A stretch of DNA of 64,000 nt from positions 10,168,001-10,232,000 of the forward strand of contig OX485803.1 in the NCBI GenBank assembly GCA_950295325.1, given 5' to 3'. Origin of the DNA: Polytrichum commune. Lineage: Eukaryota > Streptophyta > Polytrichopsida > Polytrichales > Polytrichaceae. The first letter of the stretch is position 1. Every line of letters starts with the position of its first letter. Shown piece after piece: positions 49,821-62,200 of this stretch. The notes under the pieces were generated by a model that had not been told where the DNA came from, searched no databases, and saw nothing but the letters and a program-made list of their open reading frames with translations. The position numbers and the translations under genes were made by a program.

Positions 49821-52819
49821 TGTCAGCCCCAAACCCCCACCTTTATGCGTCGTAATCCAGGTGAGAGTTCAAGGCTAACATGCTCGTGAATGATAGCTTG
49901 TACCAGTGAACCGCCATCCTTGGCACCCAATAATAAATCTTAACAATCCACTTTTATTATTATTATTTCAACATGTCCACAAACCCAAGAGTATTTATGA
50001 GTACTTTTGTGTTCTTCGGCCCACATCCTAAGCCTAACCCATTACCCTAATTCCTAATATAATATCTAAACTAAACTAATTGCTATTTCCCATCCTCCTT
50101 CTCTTAACCCCCAACTACTAATAGGTTACTCCCTGGACCAGTCCACTTTGAGGTCCCTCGGCAGTCCAGCTCAACCCCTCACCCTACTGCCTACTGTCCT
50201 CCTCCCTTAACCCTTATTGTTGCCTGGCCGTATGCCTCCCCTGGTCTCGGCACCCTTGAAGTGAGCCCAGCTGTGGCAAACCCTGGTCCCTCAGTCCTTC
50301 AACTCACTAGGACCTCTGTCCTAGCACAATGAGTTTCATACTGCCCTGTTCTTAGTCGCTGCCTCGATGTTATCCTCGAAGCTAGCTTCCTTCTCGCTCC
50401 AGTCTACCTTCCTTGCTTTTGATTCAAAATTGGGCTGAGATCGCCGCTTCTCATACTGAGGAGGTGATTACTCCAGCTCCCGCTACAGGACCGAAAATGA
50501 ATTGTCGTCGTGGGTTTGAGCAAGAGTTGCGGCCAGCATCCATGCATGCGCCATCATTCCCGCAGCCAAGTGTCGGCTAGGCAGCTTCGACCCCTACAAT
50601 CCAACTCGAATCAAGCTGAAGTCGCTGCCTCCTTCTCTTCGGCTGGCTGCTACCTCAAATTCGAGAAACGCCCGCAACTGATTCAGCTCGCCTCACATTC
50701 TCCCAATCTCTGACATATTCAAGGCAGCAACACACCTCCCTTCCCGGTACATCTTGGGCGACACAAAACAAAGTTCGTATATGGATCCCTTTTTGAGGTT
50801 CGGTTCGAGCCCAGGCAACCTCCTTCAATCCCCCGGAAGCCTGCATCATTTTCAGCTCACATCTCGCCACCTCCCTCTCATTGACGACAACCCACAAATC
50901 TCAATTCGGCTGCATCACCCCTCTGCCAAATTCGGCCATAATGCCGGTTCACTCTCTCCCTCAACGAATGCTTTACCCTGCTCCTTGCCCGTGACGGCCT
51001 CAAGTCGAGAATCTTTACCTACATCCAGCAGCCTTCCCACACCAGAACCTCGCCTCCCTGTTGCCTCTGTCGCGGTAATCCAAGAGCCTCCTCCAGCAGG
51101 GCTTCGCCCCTGCCCCTCCCAACTGTGTTCTCCTGTTCCCATCCACACCTCCGAGAGAGAGAAGACCAACGCCTCCAACCGTTTCCTCCCCGATCCAGAG
51201 TCCGGGAAAAACTAGGTGTGCAGTGCACCCCCCCTTAAACGAACACCCATCAGTCCCAATTTAAACGGTCTCCTTGCCTTACTTCGGCCACTAAGCCTCT
51301 ACCTATTAAGTCATTCAACTCCTTCACTTTAACTAAGCCCATTTTAAACACCAGATTCACTCGTGACACTAAACTTACACACAAACTCCACCCCTAGCTC
51401 AATCTCAAACCCAAACCAAAGTCCACACTCTTTTTATGTATTTTGTTTGCATGATTAACCTGAAAACCCCGAATTTGTTGGAGAACAAGGGTTAAGAGCA
51501 ACTGTGGGCATCCTCTTGGGCTCTATGAGGCCAAACCCACCACCCTTAAGCGTCCTAGTCCGGGTATGGGTTTGAGAATCACATGTCTTATGTCGAGAAT
51601 CGTAGAAACATGAAATTCAACTTCAACTCTCCACCAATGCACTAGTCGTGCTAGTCTTTATTAACTTCTTCCAAGAGTTCACAAGCACCCTTCCTCCTAC
51701 TCACCCCTTAGAGCGTGTTCCACTCTCCATGTGAGAGTGACTAGCTCACTACTCCTCCTTTTTAATGATTTTCATTTATTTTAAAACTTTCTTAGCTTCA
51801 CACTTTGCTTGAGACAATGATGCCTCGATACCACTAGTATCGTGTATGGTTACTCCCTTAGCCGACTCAAGCTCCCAAGTCATAGTCTTTGCCACACATG
51901 CCCTTGCCGATATTCCTCTTGAGCTTTTGGTCTTAGCAAAACTTTCATTTGTTGAATCCATGAATTAATGGCCAACTCCTCAGCTTGATAGCAACCCCGC
52001 ACTTGATGCCCGCTCCGCAACTTAGTGTCAACTTCACGTTTAATGTCAACCCCGTAGCTTAGCACCAACTTTGTATCTTAATGCCACCATGTAGCCACAC
52101 ACTTAACCAACAATCTAAGGTAGGGTGTAGCTTGAACTAACCAAAGACTAATTAACTGGGAGGCTAATTAGGCTAGTAGGCACTAATTAACTAATAAACC
52201 CAGCTCTTAGCTGCGGCTACTTCTAACTAAATAAACCCAGCTCCTTCATAAACCCAGCTCCTTACTTCTAACTAAATAAATCCAGCTTCTTCATAAGCCC
52301 AGCTCCCTACTTCTAACTAAATAAACCCAGCTCCTTACTTCTAACTAAATAAATCCAGCTTCTTCATAAGCCCAGCTCCCTACTTCTAACTAAATAAACC
52401 CAGCTCCTTCATAAGCCCAGCTCCCTACTTCTAACTAAATAAACCCAGCTCCTTACTTCTAATTAAATAAACTCAACTCCTTCATAAACCCAACTCCTTA
52501 GCTGCGGCTACTTCTAACTAAGCTTCTCCACCCTCAACCACAAAAACCAGAAAATGAACACAAGAGAGCTTCTCCAAGGCCTCCCCCTAATTCACCTACC
52601 TAATTCCACTAATCCCACACTCCTCTAATAAAAATACTCCCTAATGTCACTAAGCTTCTAATTCACCACACAAAATGGCTTAAGGCCTAAACACAAATCC
52701 ACACCAAGCCTCACTCTTTTTATACTTTTGATTGTTTTAACAACACTCCAAATGCAATTCTAAGTAGATCCTAAACATAAAACAAATATGAGCACTCATT
52801 TTGGGCTCATAGGCTCACA
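49821..52819 (-). mobile_element. Minisatellite-bearing LTR-like element, copy 2, inside gag
   Basis: This 2,999-bp insertion has TG/CA ends (TGTCAGCCCC at 49821, GGCTCACA at 52819) and perfect 5-bp duplications CAAAC (49816-49820 and 52820-52824). It is related in reverse orientation to the repeat at 45485-47095, which shares the TGTGAGCC start, the ATAAAAAGAGTG region, a RACVAK frame (51961-51776) and the CGGACTAGGACGCTTAAGGG block (about 51570). A second ATAAAAAGAGTG-type LTR-like start lies near 51430-51530. This suggests two terminal repeats with a very short interior, the left one possibly rearranged. No reverse transcriptase or integrase is present, so it was mobilised in trans. Confidence 0.8.
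52196..52515. repeat. Minisatellite, about 45-bp unit, in copy 2
   Basis: Units built from CAGCTCCTTCATAAGCCCAG and CTCCCTACTTCTAACTAAAT are repeated about six times with internal deletions. The array occupies the same place in the element as the unrelated 28-bp minisatellite in copy 1. Confidence 0.85.
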
Positions 52820-53931
52820 CAAACCTTCAAATCCGGAGAAATTCAAAGAAGGAGGGCGTGTGCGCATCCAGGCTTGGTTGGATGTGATGGATAACTACCT
52901 ACATGCCGGTAACACCTCTCCTGACTTTTGGGTTGATATCGCACAAACCTATCTTGAGGCTAGAGTTGTGCAAAATTGGCAAAATACGATAAAAATTTAA
53001 GAGAAAGGGGGCAAAAATTATAAAGAGTGGGTGTATTTCAAAGAGGTGCTTACAAAGGCCTATGAGAATATGAGCCCCGAGCAAGTTGCCCGTACCAAAC
53101 TTAGTAAGTTATCTTAACATTCGTTGGTTGAAAGTTATGCCAATGAGTTTCAAAACTTATGTGCAAAAATTGTTACTCTACCCATGAGTGTTGGTGATAA
53201 GATTCACCATTCTATTGATGGATTGAAGTCATAAATAAGATTAAAGGTAGTGGTGGGCCTATTCAATGATGCCCAACCTTGGGAGGATTTTCATAAGCTA
53301 GTTACCTATGCCGTTTCTGTAGATTTTAATTTCCAACAAGTTAAGTATGGGTTGGGGATTGCATCTACTAAGAACGGTGAGAAAAAAAACTCTCTCTATA
53401 GGAGTAGGTGGTCCATTCAAGAATCAAAAGTAATCTACCATGAAGTTCACTAATGGTAGAGAGATTGACTACAAAATAGTTGCAGCCTTAAAGAAAGAAG
53501 GCAAATGCTACTTTTGTGAAGAAAAGGGCCATAGGACTAATACTTGCCCTAAGAAGTGTAATTCCACTATTAAGAAAGCGGAAAAGGATTTTTGGACCCT
53601 TAGCAGAAAGATTGTGGGCAATCTATTGAGGTAAAAATGAGATTAAGATTAGAATTTTTGGATTATCTTGTTCAAATTTTACAGTCTAGGATAGGCAATT
53701 CATTTAACCAATTTTTTTTAATCTTTGAAGTTGATTAGATACACTTTTTAGTAAAGATTCCAAGGTTTTTGGTCATTTTTAACATATTCCAGAAACCTAG
53801 CCAAGTAAAAGCTAAAAGAAAAAATCCCTTTGAGACTAGTGCTTGCTTTTTAATGGAAAAGAAAAAAAGTCAAGGCCACAATAGATTATTGTCAAGATTT
53901 TTAATTATTACATGAGTGTAAACACACTTAT

Positions 53932-54537
53932 GTGGATGCTTTGGGATTGACAAAAAGAGTCATATTGCAACTGTATTGTGATCCATCTCAACCTGTACTC
54001 TTGAATTCTATTTCGACTAACGGTCCATCTATGCAATTTTTAGGGAAAGTCTCTGGAATAGATGGGCATATCTTAGTAGATATTGCTGCTACTCATTGTT
54101 ATTTGAATTCATCATATGTCAAACGTATCGGTTTGCATGTGAAAAAAAATAATGGTAAAATGGTATTGGGAAATGGATTGGAAGTTGAAATGGAGGGGAC
54201 CACCAATGTGCATGTGAAAATTCAACAATACCAATCTCAAGTCTTTTGTTTGGTTATCAAATTAAGTGATGGTTTTGACTTAATTTTGAGAAATAATTGG
54301 TTGAATAAGCATAGAGCCCACGTTGATTATGATTCTAAAACTTGTATTTTGCACAAGGGCAATAAAAAAGTTACAATTCAAAGTGTGATAACAAGCAAGA
54401 AGAAGTCCATGCCTCAAGGCAACATGTTATTATCTTTGCAATTCAAGAGAGCTGGAAAAAAAGGTTGTACTCCTTTACTCGTTCGTTTGAAAAATATACA
54501 TATTAAAGAACCATCTTCAAGGTTGAAAAATAACTAA
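53932..54537 (+). pseudogene. Chromovirus protease region
   Basis: A 201-codon open stretch corresponds to the retropepsin-like domain. HILVDIAATHCYLNSSYV aligns with the usual D-(S/T)-G-A-T-H active-site block, with the S-G pair replaced by I-A. LRNNWLNKHRAHVDYDSKTC is the typical downstream block. The altered active site, together with the frame breaks around it, makes activity unlikely. Confidence 0.8.
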
Positions 54538-54699
54538 GTAGGGTCTTTGGTAAAGGAATGTGAAGATATATTTCAGCCCATACATGCAAGGCTTCCACCA
54601 TAGAGAGATGGCCCATACTATATCATTAGAAGAAGGTCATAAACCACCTTTTTGACTTATTTATAGACTCAATCCTTTGAGGATTGAAAAGCCAAAAGA

Positions 54700-55290
54700 C
54701 AAATTACATAATATATCCACAAAGGATGGATAGAACCAAGTTCTTTACCTTATGGATCACCAATCTTATTTGTCAAGAAGAAAGATGGTGGATTAAGAAT
54801 GATGATAGATTATAGATCTTTGAATAAACTAACCATAAAGAATTGATATCCATTGCGAAGAATTGATGAACTATTTGATTAATTGGTCGGATCTCATGTG
54901 TTTAGTTCATTAGATTTGACTCAGGGTTATTATCAAATTCAAATTTTAAAAGAAGATGTACATAAGACTGCATTTAGAATATTTTTTAGCCATTATCAAT
55001 TCAAAGTTTTGAATTTTGGAATGACTAGTGCATCTGTAACTTTTCAAGGAGTGATGAATATAATTTTTCAAGAACACTTGAAAAAAATTGTTTTGGTACA
55101 TCTTGATGATATTTTGGTGTTTTCAAAGACACAAGAAGAGCACTTTGAACATTTATGAAAAATATTCGAAATACTACGCGAGAACAAATTATATGCTAAA
55201 TTGACTAAGTGTCGTTTTGTAAAGAATGAGTTAGAGTACCTTGGTCATATGGTGGGTAAGGATGGAATTAAGGTTGACCCTCAAAAGATT
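54700..55290 (+). pseudogene. Chromovirus reverse transcriptase
   Basis: Recognisable blocks are [20 protein letters not shown]-like sequence (about 54750-54805), SLDLTQGYYQI, KTAFRIFFSHYQFKVLNFGM and the catalytic block VLVHLDDILVFSKT, where the usual tyrosine before L-D-D is histidine. LECs after it include KCRFVKNELEYLGHMV. In-frame stops at about 54846, 54880 and 55156 break the frame. Confidence 0.88.
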
Positions 55291-55312
55291 GATACGGTGA
55301 CTAGATGGGCAA

Positions 55313-55850
55313 TTGCATTCATTCTTAAGTCTAAGTAATTATTTCCGTTTGACAAGAAAAGATGAAAAGTATATTTGGACTGATCAATGTCAAGAGTTTT
55401 TTGAAGGGGTTAAGTATGCGTTAACTCATGTGCATATTTTGAGTTTACCAATATTTGGCGAAAGATTTGAAGTCGTATGTGATGTTTCATTGTTGGGTAT
55501 AGGGGCAGTTCTTTTACAGAATAATAGGTCAATTGTGTTTGAAAGCCGCAATCTTACACCTGCTAAAAGAAATAATACCACATGTTAACAAGAATTAACA
55601 GTCGTTGTGCATGTCTTACGAACATGGCGTTGTTATTTAGAAGGTTCAAAATGCGTAGTGATTACAAATCATAATCCATTAACCTATCTAAAATCACAAC
55701 AAAATTTGTCAAGGCGTCAGGCTGGATGGTTAGAGTATTTGGAGCAAACATTTCATTATCGATTAGAGTATCATCTCGGAAAAAGCAACGTTGCCGATTT
55801 ATTAAGCATCAACCCATTAGATGAAAAACGTGTTACATTAGCCTTACTCA
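55313..55850 (+). pseudogene. Chromovirus RNase H
   Basis: FEVVCDVSLLGIGAVLLQ matches the CDAS(N)xGIGAVL block, with D-A-S changed to D-V-S. TWRCYLEGSKCVVITNHNPL, YLKSQQNLSRRQAGWLEYLE and YHLGKSNVADLLS follow in order. A stop at about 55586 splits the domain. Confidence 0.88.
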
Positions 55851-55879
55851 CAAGAAACCCTATAAATCATAGCTTCCAA

Positions 55880-56830
55880 CCAGTGGTGGCCGACCCTGAG
55901 AGGAGTGCTCCCATGGAGATAACCAACACTAGAAAGAGTCCCCATGGGTTCGACAATAAATTCTTTAAGAAGATCATTGTAGGGTATGTCTTAAACACAT
56001 GGTTTAAGGACTTGGTTAATTTAGCAAAATTGGTCTCTAAAAATATTATTCGGTGATGACAAGATGCAATTGTGGTACCCGATGTGGGTCCCTTTGTAAA
56101 GATATACTCTTTGAATGTCATGATGTTTTTTATAGTGGACATATGGGTATTATGAAGACCTTGAAACAAGTTGAGACCAATTTTTAGTGCCCAAAATTGA
56201 GAGATGACGTCAAGACTTATGTGAATACATGTGATGTATGTCAACGTAGTAAAGCCTCTACTACAAAGATGGTAAAATTATTGCAATCCTTAGAAATTCC
56301 TAAAAGGAAATGAAATTGTGTTAGCCTTCATTTTATCACTAGACTAACTCCCACATAACAAGGACATTATGCAATATTGGTGTGTGTGGATAAACTGAGC
56401 AAAATGGTTCATTTTATACCCACAATGACCACAATTACTGCAAAAGAAACATTAAGATTATTTATAGATTTTGTGTATAAGCATCATGGTCTTCCTAGAA
56501 AACTAGTTAATGATCAAGATACTAGATTTATTAGTCGGTTTTGGGTTGCACTATGTAATGTTTTGGGCACAAAACAAGCTATGTATATAGTTTTTCATCC
56601 TCAAACAAATGGGTAGACGGAGAGAGTTAATAGGATTCTAGAAGATATGCTAAGGCATTATGTTAGCCAAATCAAGATGATTGGGATATTTATTTATCCT
56701 TGGTTGAATTTGCATACAATAATGCTTGGCAAAAATCAATTCAAACCACTTCTTTTATGTTGAATCATGATCAACATCCCTTGACACCTTTGAATATTGG
56801 AATTAGTAGGTGACATGTCCATGCTGCAAA
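55880..56830 (+). pseudogene. Chromovirus integrase
   Basis: The zinc-binding region appears around SGHMGIMKTLKQVE and CDVCQRSKAST (56110-56270). The catalytic core has VCVDKLSKMVHFIP with the first Asp, LVNDQDTRFISRFW with the second, and FHPQTNG followed by a stop (56615) and TERVNRILEDML carrying the Glu. Several stops and a frame change disable it. Confidence 0.88.
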
Positions 56831-56837
56831 GGACTTA

Positions 56838-57430
56838 GTGCAATCGATGTCTGGTATTATGGAAGAGGCTAAGAAGCATTTGCTAGCAATACAAAATAGA
56901 CAAAAGTCCTATGTTGATACAAAGAAACGTGAAATTTCTTTTGATGTTGGAACTCAAGTGTTGTTGAGTACATCTAACATTAAGTTAAAGATGTCAGGAG
57001 CAAGGAAATTGCTACCTAGATGGATTGGTCCTTTTAAGGTATTAAAAAAGGTGGGAAAAATGGCTTACAAATTAGAATTGCAAGAGACATTGAAAATACA
57101 TGATGTATTTCATATCTCACTTCTAAAGTCATACAAGACTTCTGGCAAAGTACAACCTTCGCCACCACCAATCCTAGAAGATGATGAATTGTCGTTCGAT
57201 GTTGAACGCGTTCTTACATATGAGGTAAGAGATAGTTGCACGAGGCCTCATAAATTTTACCTCATTAAGTGACTTGGATATGGACTTGAACATTATTCTT
57301 GGGAGCCAAAAAAGAATTTGAGTTCAGAAGTGCTCAAAGAATATTGGGACACCATGGCACATTCATAAGAATGGCTAACACAAAATAAAGGTGTTGAGAG
57401 TGCTAGTGTGTCCAACAAGATCAATAGAAG
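56838..57430 (+). pseudogene. Integrase C-terminal region and chromodomain
   Basis: The GPY/F-type block appears as KLLPRWIGPFKVLKKVGKMA, LELQETLKIHDVFHISLLK. It is followed by the chromodomain: FDVERVLTYEVR, HKFYLIK, a stop at about 57270, then YSWEPKKNLSSEVLKEYW. Chromodomains of this type steer chromovirus integration toward particular chromatin. The inactivating stop lies within the domain. Confidence 0.85.
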
Positions 57431-57510
57431 AAGCAATCATAAACGAAAGCTAGCTGATGGCTTGGGAGTTTAGGATAGTATACCATTTCAGCAGAGACGC
57501 TCAAAGTTAA

Positions 57511-57521
57511 ATGGGGAGGAG
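57511..57521 (+). other. Polypurine tract
   Basis: ATGGGGAGGAG directly precedes the 3' LTR and would have primed plus-strand synthesis. Confidence 0.85.
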
Positions 57522-57710
57522 TGTAACATGGACCACTATTGGTACATGTTGGACTATAACTAAGATAACGGTAGTCTAGAATGAGTTTAAAGAAAAAGCA
57601 TAGAGTTCATTATAGTTGAACTTGCTTTTACTTCAAATAAACTTAAGACAACCGGGCATAGTGGGGAGGTATATAAAAAGAGCTCTTGCGCAAGAATAAG
57701 GGTCTCTTTA
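57522..57710 (+). repeat. Chromovirus 3' LTR, truncated by CACTA insertion
   Basis: It matches the first ~189 bp of the 5' LTR, including TGTAACATGG and GGTATATAAAA. It stops at 57710 where the CACTA terminus begins; the remaining ~95 bp should lie on the far side of that element, beyond the window. Confidence 0.88.
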
Positions 57711-58330
57711 CACTATAAGAAAATCCTATTTTTTGTGACGTCAAAAAAAACGGGAGTGCGCGTTCACTTTGACATGGAGGTTCTTCTCTTGGACGTCACC
57801 TAAAATCCGTCATGTCAGACAGGAGAAAAACGCGTCGTGGACATGCGAAAACATGGGGAATTTCAGCACGTTTTTATGTGACATCACATAAAACATGGTG
57901 TTCCATAGTGTCCGCGTGAAGACACGTGGACGCCACCGGCATGCCACGCAAGCATGTTTTTTGCGGGCAGTGCCACGTCGGCACGCTTTTTTTTCCGCCC
58001 CTTCGGTGACGTGGATGGCCTCGTGGACCCTCTTGAGATGACGTGGAATGCGATTAAAAACTGACGTGGCATTCGCTGTTGCTGACGTGGACATTGCATT
58101 ACGTGGCGATGTGTGCTGTTACCGACGTCCTCTGCGACACGAAAATGTCACATGAGACATTTTCCTCGACGTATGCATGTATTTTTTGGGTGTTTTCGGG
58201 GTGACTTTTAGTTTTCTTGGACATCCTTTTTGATAGTGGGATGTTATGTGTGACATCAAATGGGGCATTACAAATTATGAGGATGTCCTCTGGCCAAAAC
58301 CACAGCTTGTTTGGGAGTGATGATGCCGTT
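57711..58330. promoter_or_regulatory. CACTA left terminus and subterminal repeat region
   Basis: Terminal CACTA sequence followed by repeated TGACGT-core motifs in direct and inverted orientation. In En/Spm elements such repeats bind TnpA and bring the transposon ends together. The motif identity is inferred from its recurrence. Confidence 0.7.
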
Positions 58331-59278
58331 TTCAAGCTTAGCCCGCCTTGACGTGGCTGATTGCCTCAAATTCTCAAACACATTACTGACATCAAGTTGT
58401 TTGGCTATTAGCAGGACCAAATGTCAGATGCACGTCACTTATGCCATCTACGAGAACAAACACCGACGTCAACTGTTCCACCAGACAGTCGGAACAGACA
58501 CAAAGAACGCGTGGAACAAATGTACACCAATGCTTTCCAATTCCGTAAATGCAACATTTTCATTGATACAACATATTGCAACCAAGAGGCTGCATTTACA
58601 CATCAATCGCTAGTTGCCCAAAAACTTAAACATTGTCCATGATCGAGGCATCCATGTCTATAGTCGCGAGTCTACACCTCCACGACTAAGTGGATAATTC
58701 ATGAGCACTCGAATGGAGAGCCGCGTCGTTATTGAGAACGTCCACTCATTTCTTCTTTTGTGTCTGTGCCTTCGTACTAGTCCCCACCTGCCCCATTCCA
58801 CCACCATTCACAAAACCGCATGAATTATATTAGTGGTCATCCGAACATGAAATGGACTCACACGAACGACGTGACTATATTCGAGTGCTCCACACTCCTC
58901 CTGCAATCATGCAAGCAATGTAGGCATGCAAACACTAGTTCCCTCACCTTCGCAAGATTTTGGGGAGGTTTAGGCAAACCAACCGCTTTTGGTGCACATA
59001 GTTTGGCCATTGAGGATTTCGCTTGTTCGCTTCTACCCGCACGGCGGGGTCGGCCACCTGACTCCTCCGGTACGGGCACCTCATCATGTAATAGCATTCC
59101 GCATTAGTACTCGGAGGTTTCAAATTATGGTCGTTCTGTTCTGCGATAATTCAAATTGTCAAGGCAAACGTCCAGCCTAATGTACATGTTGACATCCTCA
59201 ATGACACCACGAAGAACATGCCAGACAAATACATGAAGGTATAATTTTTAAACGACGATGAGAGGGTTTCCAGTATGT

Positions 59279-62200
59279 CTAATATGGGTGGGTGTTACTT
59301 GATGTTACCTGATCCAGAGATGCAATCTCTTCAGGCACGTCCGCATTGCCGGATATCTCAGGGTGTCCTTCCTCGACGTCCTCCATAGCTTGCACTGGCA
59401 CTTCCTCGTTGGTGGGTTCTACAGGGTCATCAATTACAGGTGTCTGTGTCGTTTTTTTCGGCACTTCGAGAATGTCCTCAATTATAGACGCGATAATGAT
59501 TTCAGAGCTGGGAGGCACTGCTTCTACGTCTGTGACTGCATCAGTCGCAACATCCTCGGAGACGTCGCTCGGGACAGGAATCGCGGACGCCACACGCATG
59601 TCCGCACCGCCCACCGCGCTGATAACTGGGGTGGGAGCTTGTTTCTGTGCCACCATCACCAGATCCTCCGTCGTTGACGTCAATGCCGAAATATCGAGCA
59701 TCTTCGCAGACGATGAAGGCTCCGTCATGCTATCAATGTTAGTCGGATGTTTCTGACTCTGATTCTGAAGAATCATTCGCATCATGTCCTCCATGCGCTT
59801 GTTTGAGGCTGCCACATTCTCTCCAAGGCGTGTGACGCTGCCCTCCAAATCCGTCACTCGAGTGCGCATCGACTCCATTTCCGAGCCATGATCGGGACGC
59901 GCTCGGCGCTTTTCCTCCTGTATGCATTGGTACTCTTTGGCAACCTCGGCGTCAACCTCCGCATCGTACGGTGCCCTGTTGTTCAACATCGCCTGCATGG
60001 CACATTAAAGTCATTACGGATGAAAGGGGACGTCGACAACAATGCGTTCCAACAGGTGCAGGTCCCGTGACGCCTTTGGAAGTGCCATGATTAATATCGA
60101 ACATTAACTCAAACAACTAGAGTTACATTGCCGGCTCATCGGACGTCTAAGTAAACGTGTTGGATGGCATCTGTTGTCGACATTGACATTGTAGGGGATA
60201 AGGGCTATCACAGAGTTATAAAGAGAATTGCAAAATTGTCAGCCATGTCAACATAGATATAGTGACACTCTTACCAGACGGGAGACGACCTCCCTTTCAA
60301 TAGCTTTCAATTGAGCTGTGGTCGATCCTTTCCCTTTTGAAATTGAGCGCATGTGCTGAGACTTCAAATGTGCAGCCTCGGTGGCGCGCATACCTACAAG
60401 TGTTTTCCAATGCTCTGCACCCACATCGACTGGTTTACCCGCATTGTTGTCTATGAGCTGGTTTAACCTCCACCGGGTGTTGATGAGTACCTTTGTTATA
60501 ATAGGCCGCATCTACTTCTCGCACACTTTGTTACAATGCCCACACATCTCCCAGTCTGCATGCCGGACACACACGTCAATGCCATCACATTCACTTCACA
60601 AGCGACCAACACTGGGTGCCCACACTACACCCACGTTAGAAAGGGTACAAACCAGTATGTTACCACAAGAGAGAAAATTGATATCATCGACGTCCCTATG
60701 GACGTCGATAGCGATTGTCGAGCGTTTTAGTACACATGTCCACAAAAACGCACGGACGTCCTGTTCGGCATCCATTCACAGATTGTCAGCATGACACTCT
60801 GCGCTAAATACATGTCCACCCTGACGTCAGCGAGAATGTCATGCCTGCCTACATAGACATACACCCTGTTGCTCATGTCCAGAATGATGTTTGGTTGCAC
60901 TTAAAATGTTAGATTCGGGTTTCACATCGCAAATTAACGCGACACATGCATGCCAAAAAATTGATGTGCAAACCTTACCTGTGTATAGGCGTTTGAATAA
61001 TCGCTTCCTCTCGTGCCGTGGCTGGCTTTCCCATCCCGTCGTGGGATCCAGGTCCTTTGCATACTTCTTGATGTCGGCGCACAGGACAGCCTTCATGGCG
61101 CCAAAAGGCTGCCCTTGCGCATCCAGCTCCACACGTTTCTTCAAGGCAGTGCTCCCCCCTCCCTTACGTGTTGGTAGTGGATGTGATGTTTCAATCCCAT
61201 CACTGTTCTCCTGATCGCCGTCTGATTCCGTGCCCGAGTTGGTTGCGTATCCTCGGCTACAACAACCACATTCCACAACAACATGGTCTAATGTTTGAGT
61301 CGTCCTACCTAAACCATCTTGAAATGGGTTCTTAAAGACTGCAGATTTGTTTTCTTGGTTTTCCAGCTGCAATTTCAAGACTTTGGGGGCATGTTATATA
61401 CCGCTGGAAAGATATTTTCAATACCTTTCCAACGATATATAACATGCCCCCAAATTCTTAAAATTTCAGCTGTAAAACCCACAAAACAAATCTGCAGTCT
61501 TTTAGTGACTGCAGATCAGGGTGGTCAAAAGCTCATGGTCCCATAACCGTCGTCAAAACCCCAAGTTGCAGGTATAAAGGAAAAAATTCATGGAGCTCCA
61601 GGGAGCTGGAGCGTGGCGTGGTTTGTGTTTGTGTCTGTGTCTGTGTCTAGCATAGCATAGCATAGCATCAACACCAGGAAGAGGTCAGGATAGGAGGAGA
61701 AAGACCCACTTACCTCCAGGATTGCTCCGGCACGTCCTCAGCCGCATCCTCCGATGATGATGATACCTCGATTATGCGGCAACGTCTTGCCGGGGTGAGC
61801 CACGCCTTCCAGCCACATGCCGCGGGTCCTCTCTAGCCTTGGATCGCCGCTCTCCAGCTGCGCGCCTGTGTTCTACCAATGTTGCTGGAGACATCTCCTT
61901 GCGCTTCCAAGTGCGATCCCGTGTCCGCAACATCTTGGATACCCAAAAGCAACACAGCGCGTCGGAAAAGCAACACAAGGGCGTGGGAAGGCAGCGCAGC
62001 GCCGTAGGGAAAGCAACACATCGGCGTTGCAGCAGACACCACAATGGAGACTAGCGGACGTAGGTAAGAGGATCTATGCACCTCGGCATCGGAGAAGACC
62101 TATGGCCGACTGTGACCCTATGCCCAACCCACTAGAGGCCGTACATGCACCTAAAACCGGGGGCTGCCGCGTGTCCGCATGCGGGCTTCCCAGTGCCAGT

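Larger units (their letters stand above)
49640..53640 (+). pseudogene. Chromovirus gag, split by an insertion
   Basis: The first part (49640-49820) starts MASLKMNVSVTPEMENTSGN and contains a coiled-coil-like segment EMGGLKRAMERIEVKMAMLE. The second part (52825-53640) begins at PSNPEKFKEGGRVR, in the same frame once the insertion and one copy of the CAAAC duplication are set aside. It carries the capsid-like region VRIQAWLDVMDNYL, WVDIAQTYLEARVVQNW and NMSPEQVARTKLSKL, then a CCHC zinc knuckle CYFCEEKGHRTNTC (about 53507-53548) that binds RNA. Stops interrupt it at about 52999, 53116 and 53233, and a frame change precedes the knuckle. It is not functional. Confidence 0.85.
49319..57710 (+). 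mobile_element. Decayed Ty3/gypsy chromovirus, interrupted twice
   Basis: The element runs from the 5' LTR (49319-49602) through the primer site (49606-49617), gag, protease, RT, RNase H, integrase, chromodomain and polypurine tract (57511-57521) to a 3' LTR starting at 57522. Gag is split by a 2,999-bp insertion (49821-52819), and the 3' LTR is broken at 57710 by a CACTA element. Without the insertion the part visible here is about 5.4 kb, the usual chromovirus size. Domain order and the C-terminal chromodomain place it in the chromovirus branch. Many stops and frameshifts show it is dead. By eye the LTRs differ at roughly 18 of about 185 comparable positions, near 10 per cent, which points to an old insertion. 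Confidence 0.92.

Noticed and set aside
50510-51228. Frames of 67-153 codons inside the gag insertion
   Set aside because: Overlapping on both strands, proline/arginine-rich by composition, no domain; treated as non-coding element sequence.
59346-59756. 136-codon plus-strand frame
   Set aside because: It is the antisense shadow of the 3' exon of the TnpA-like gene.
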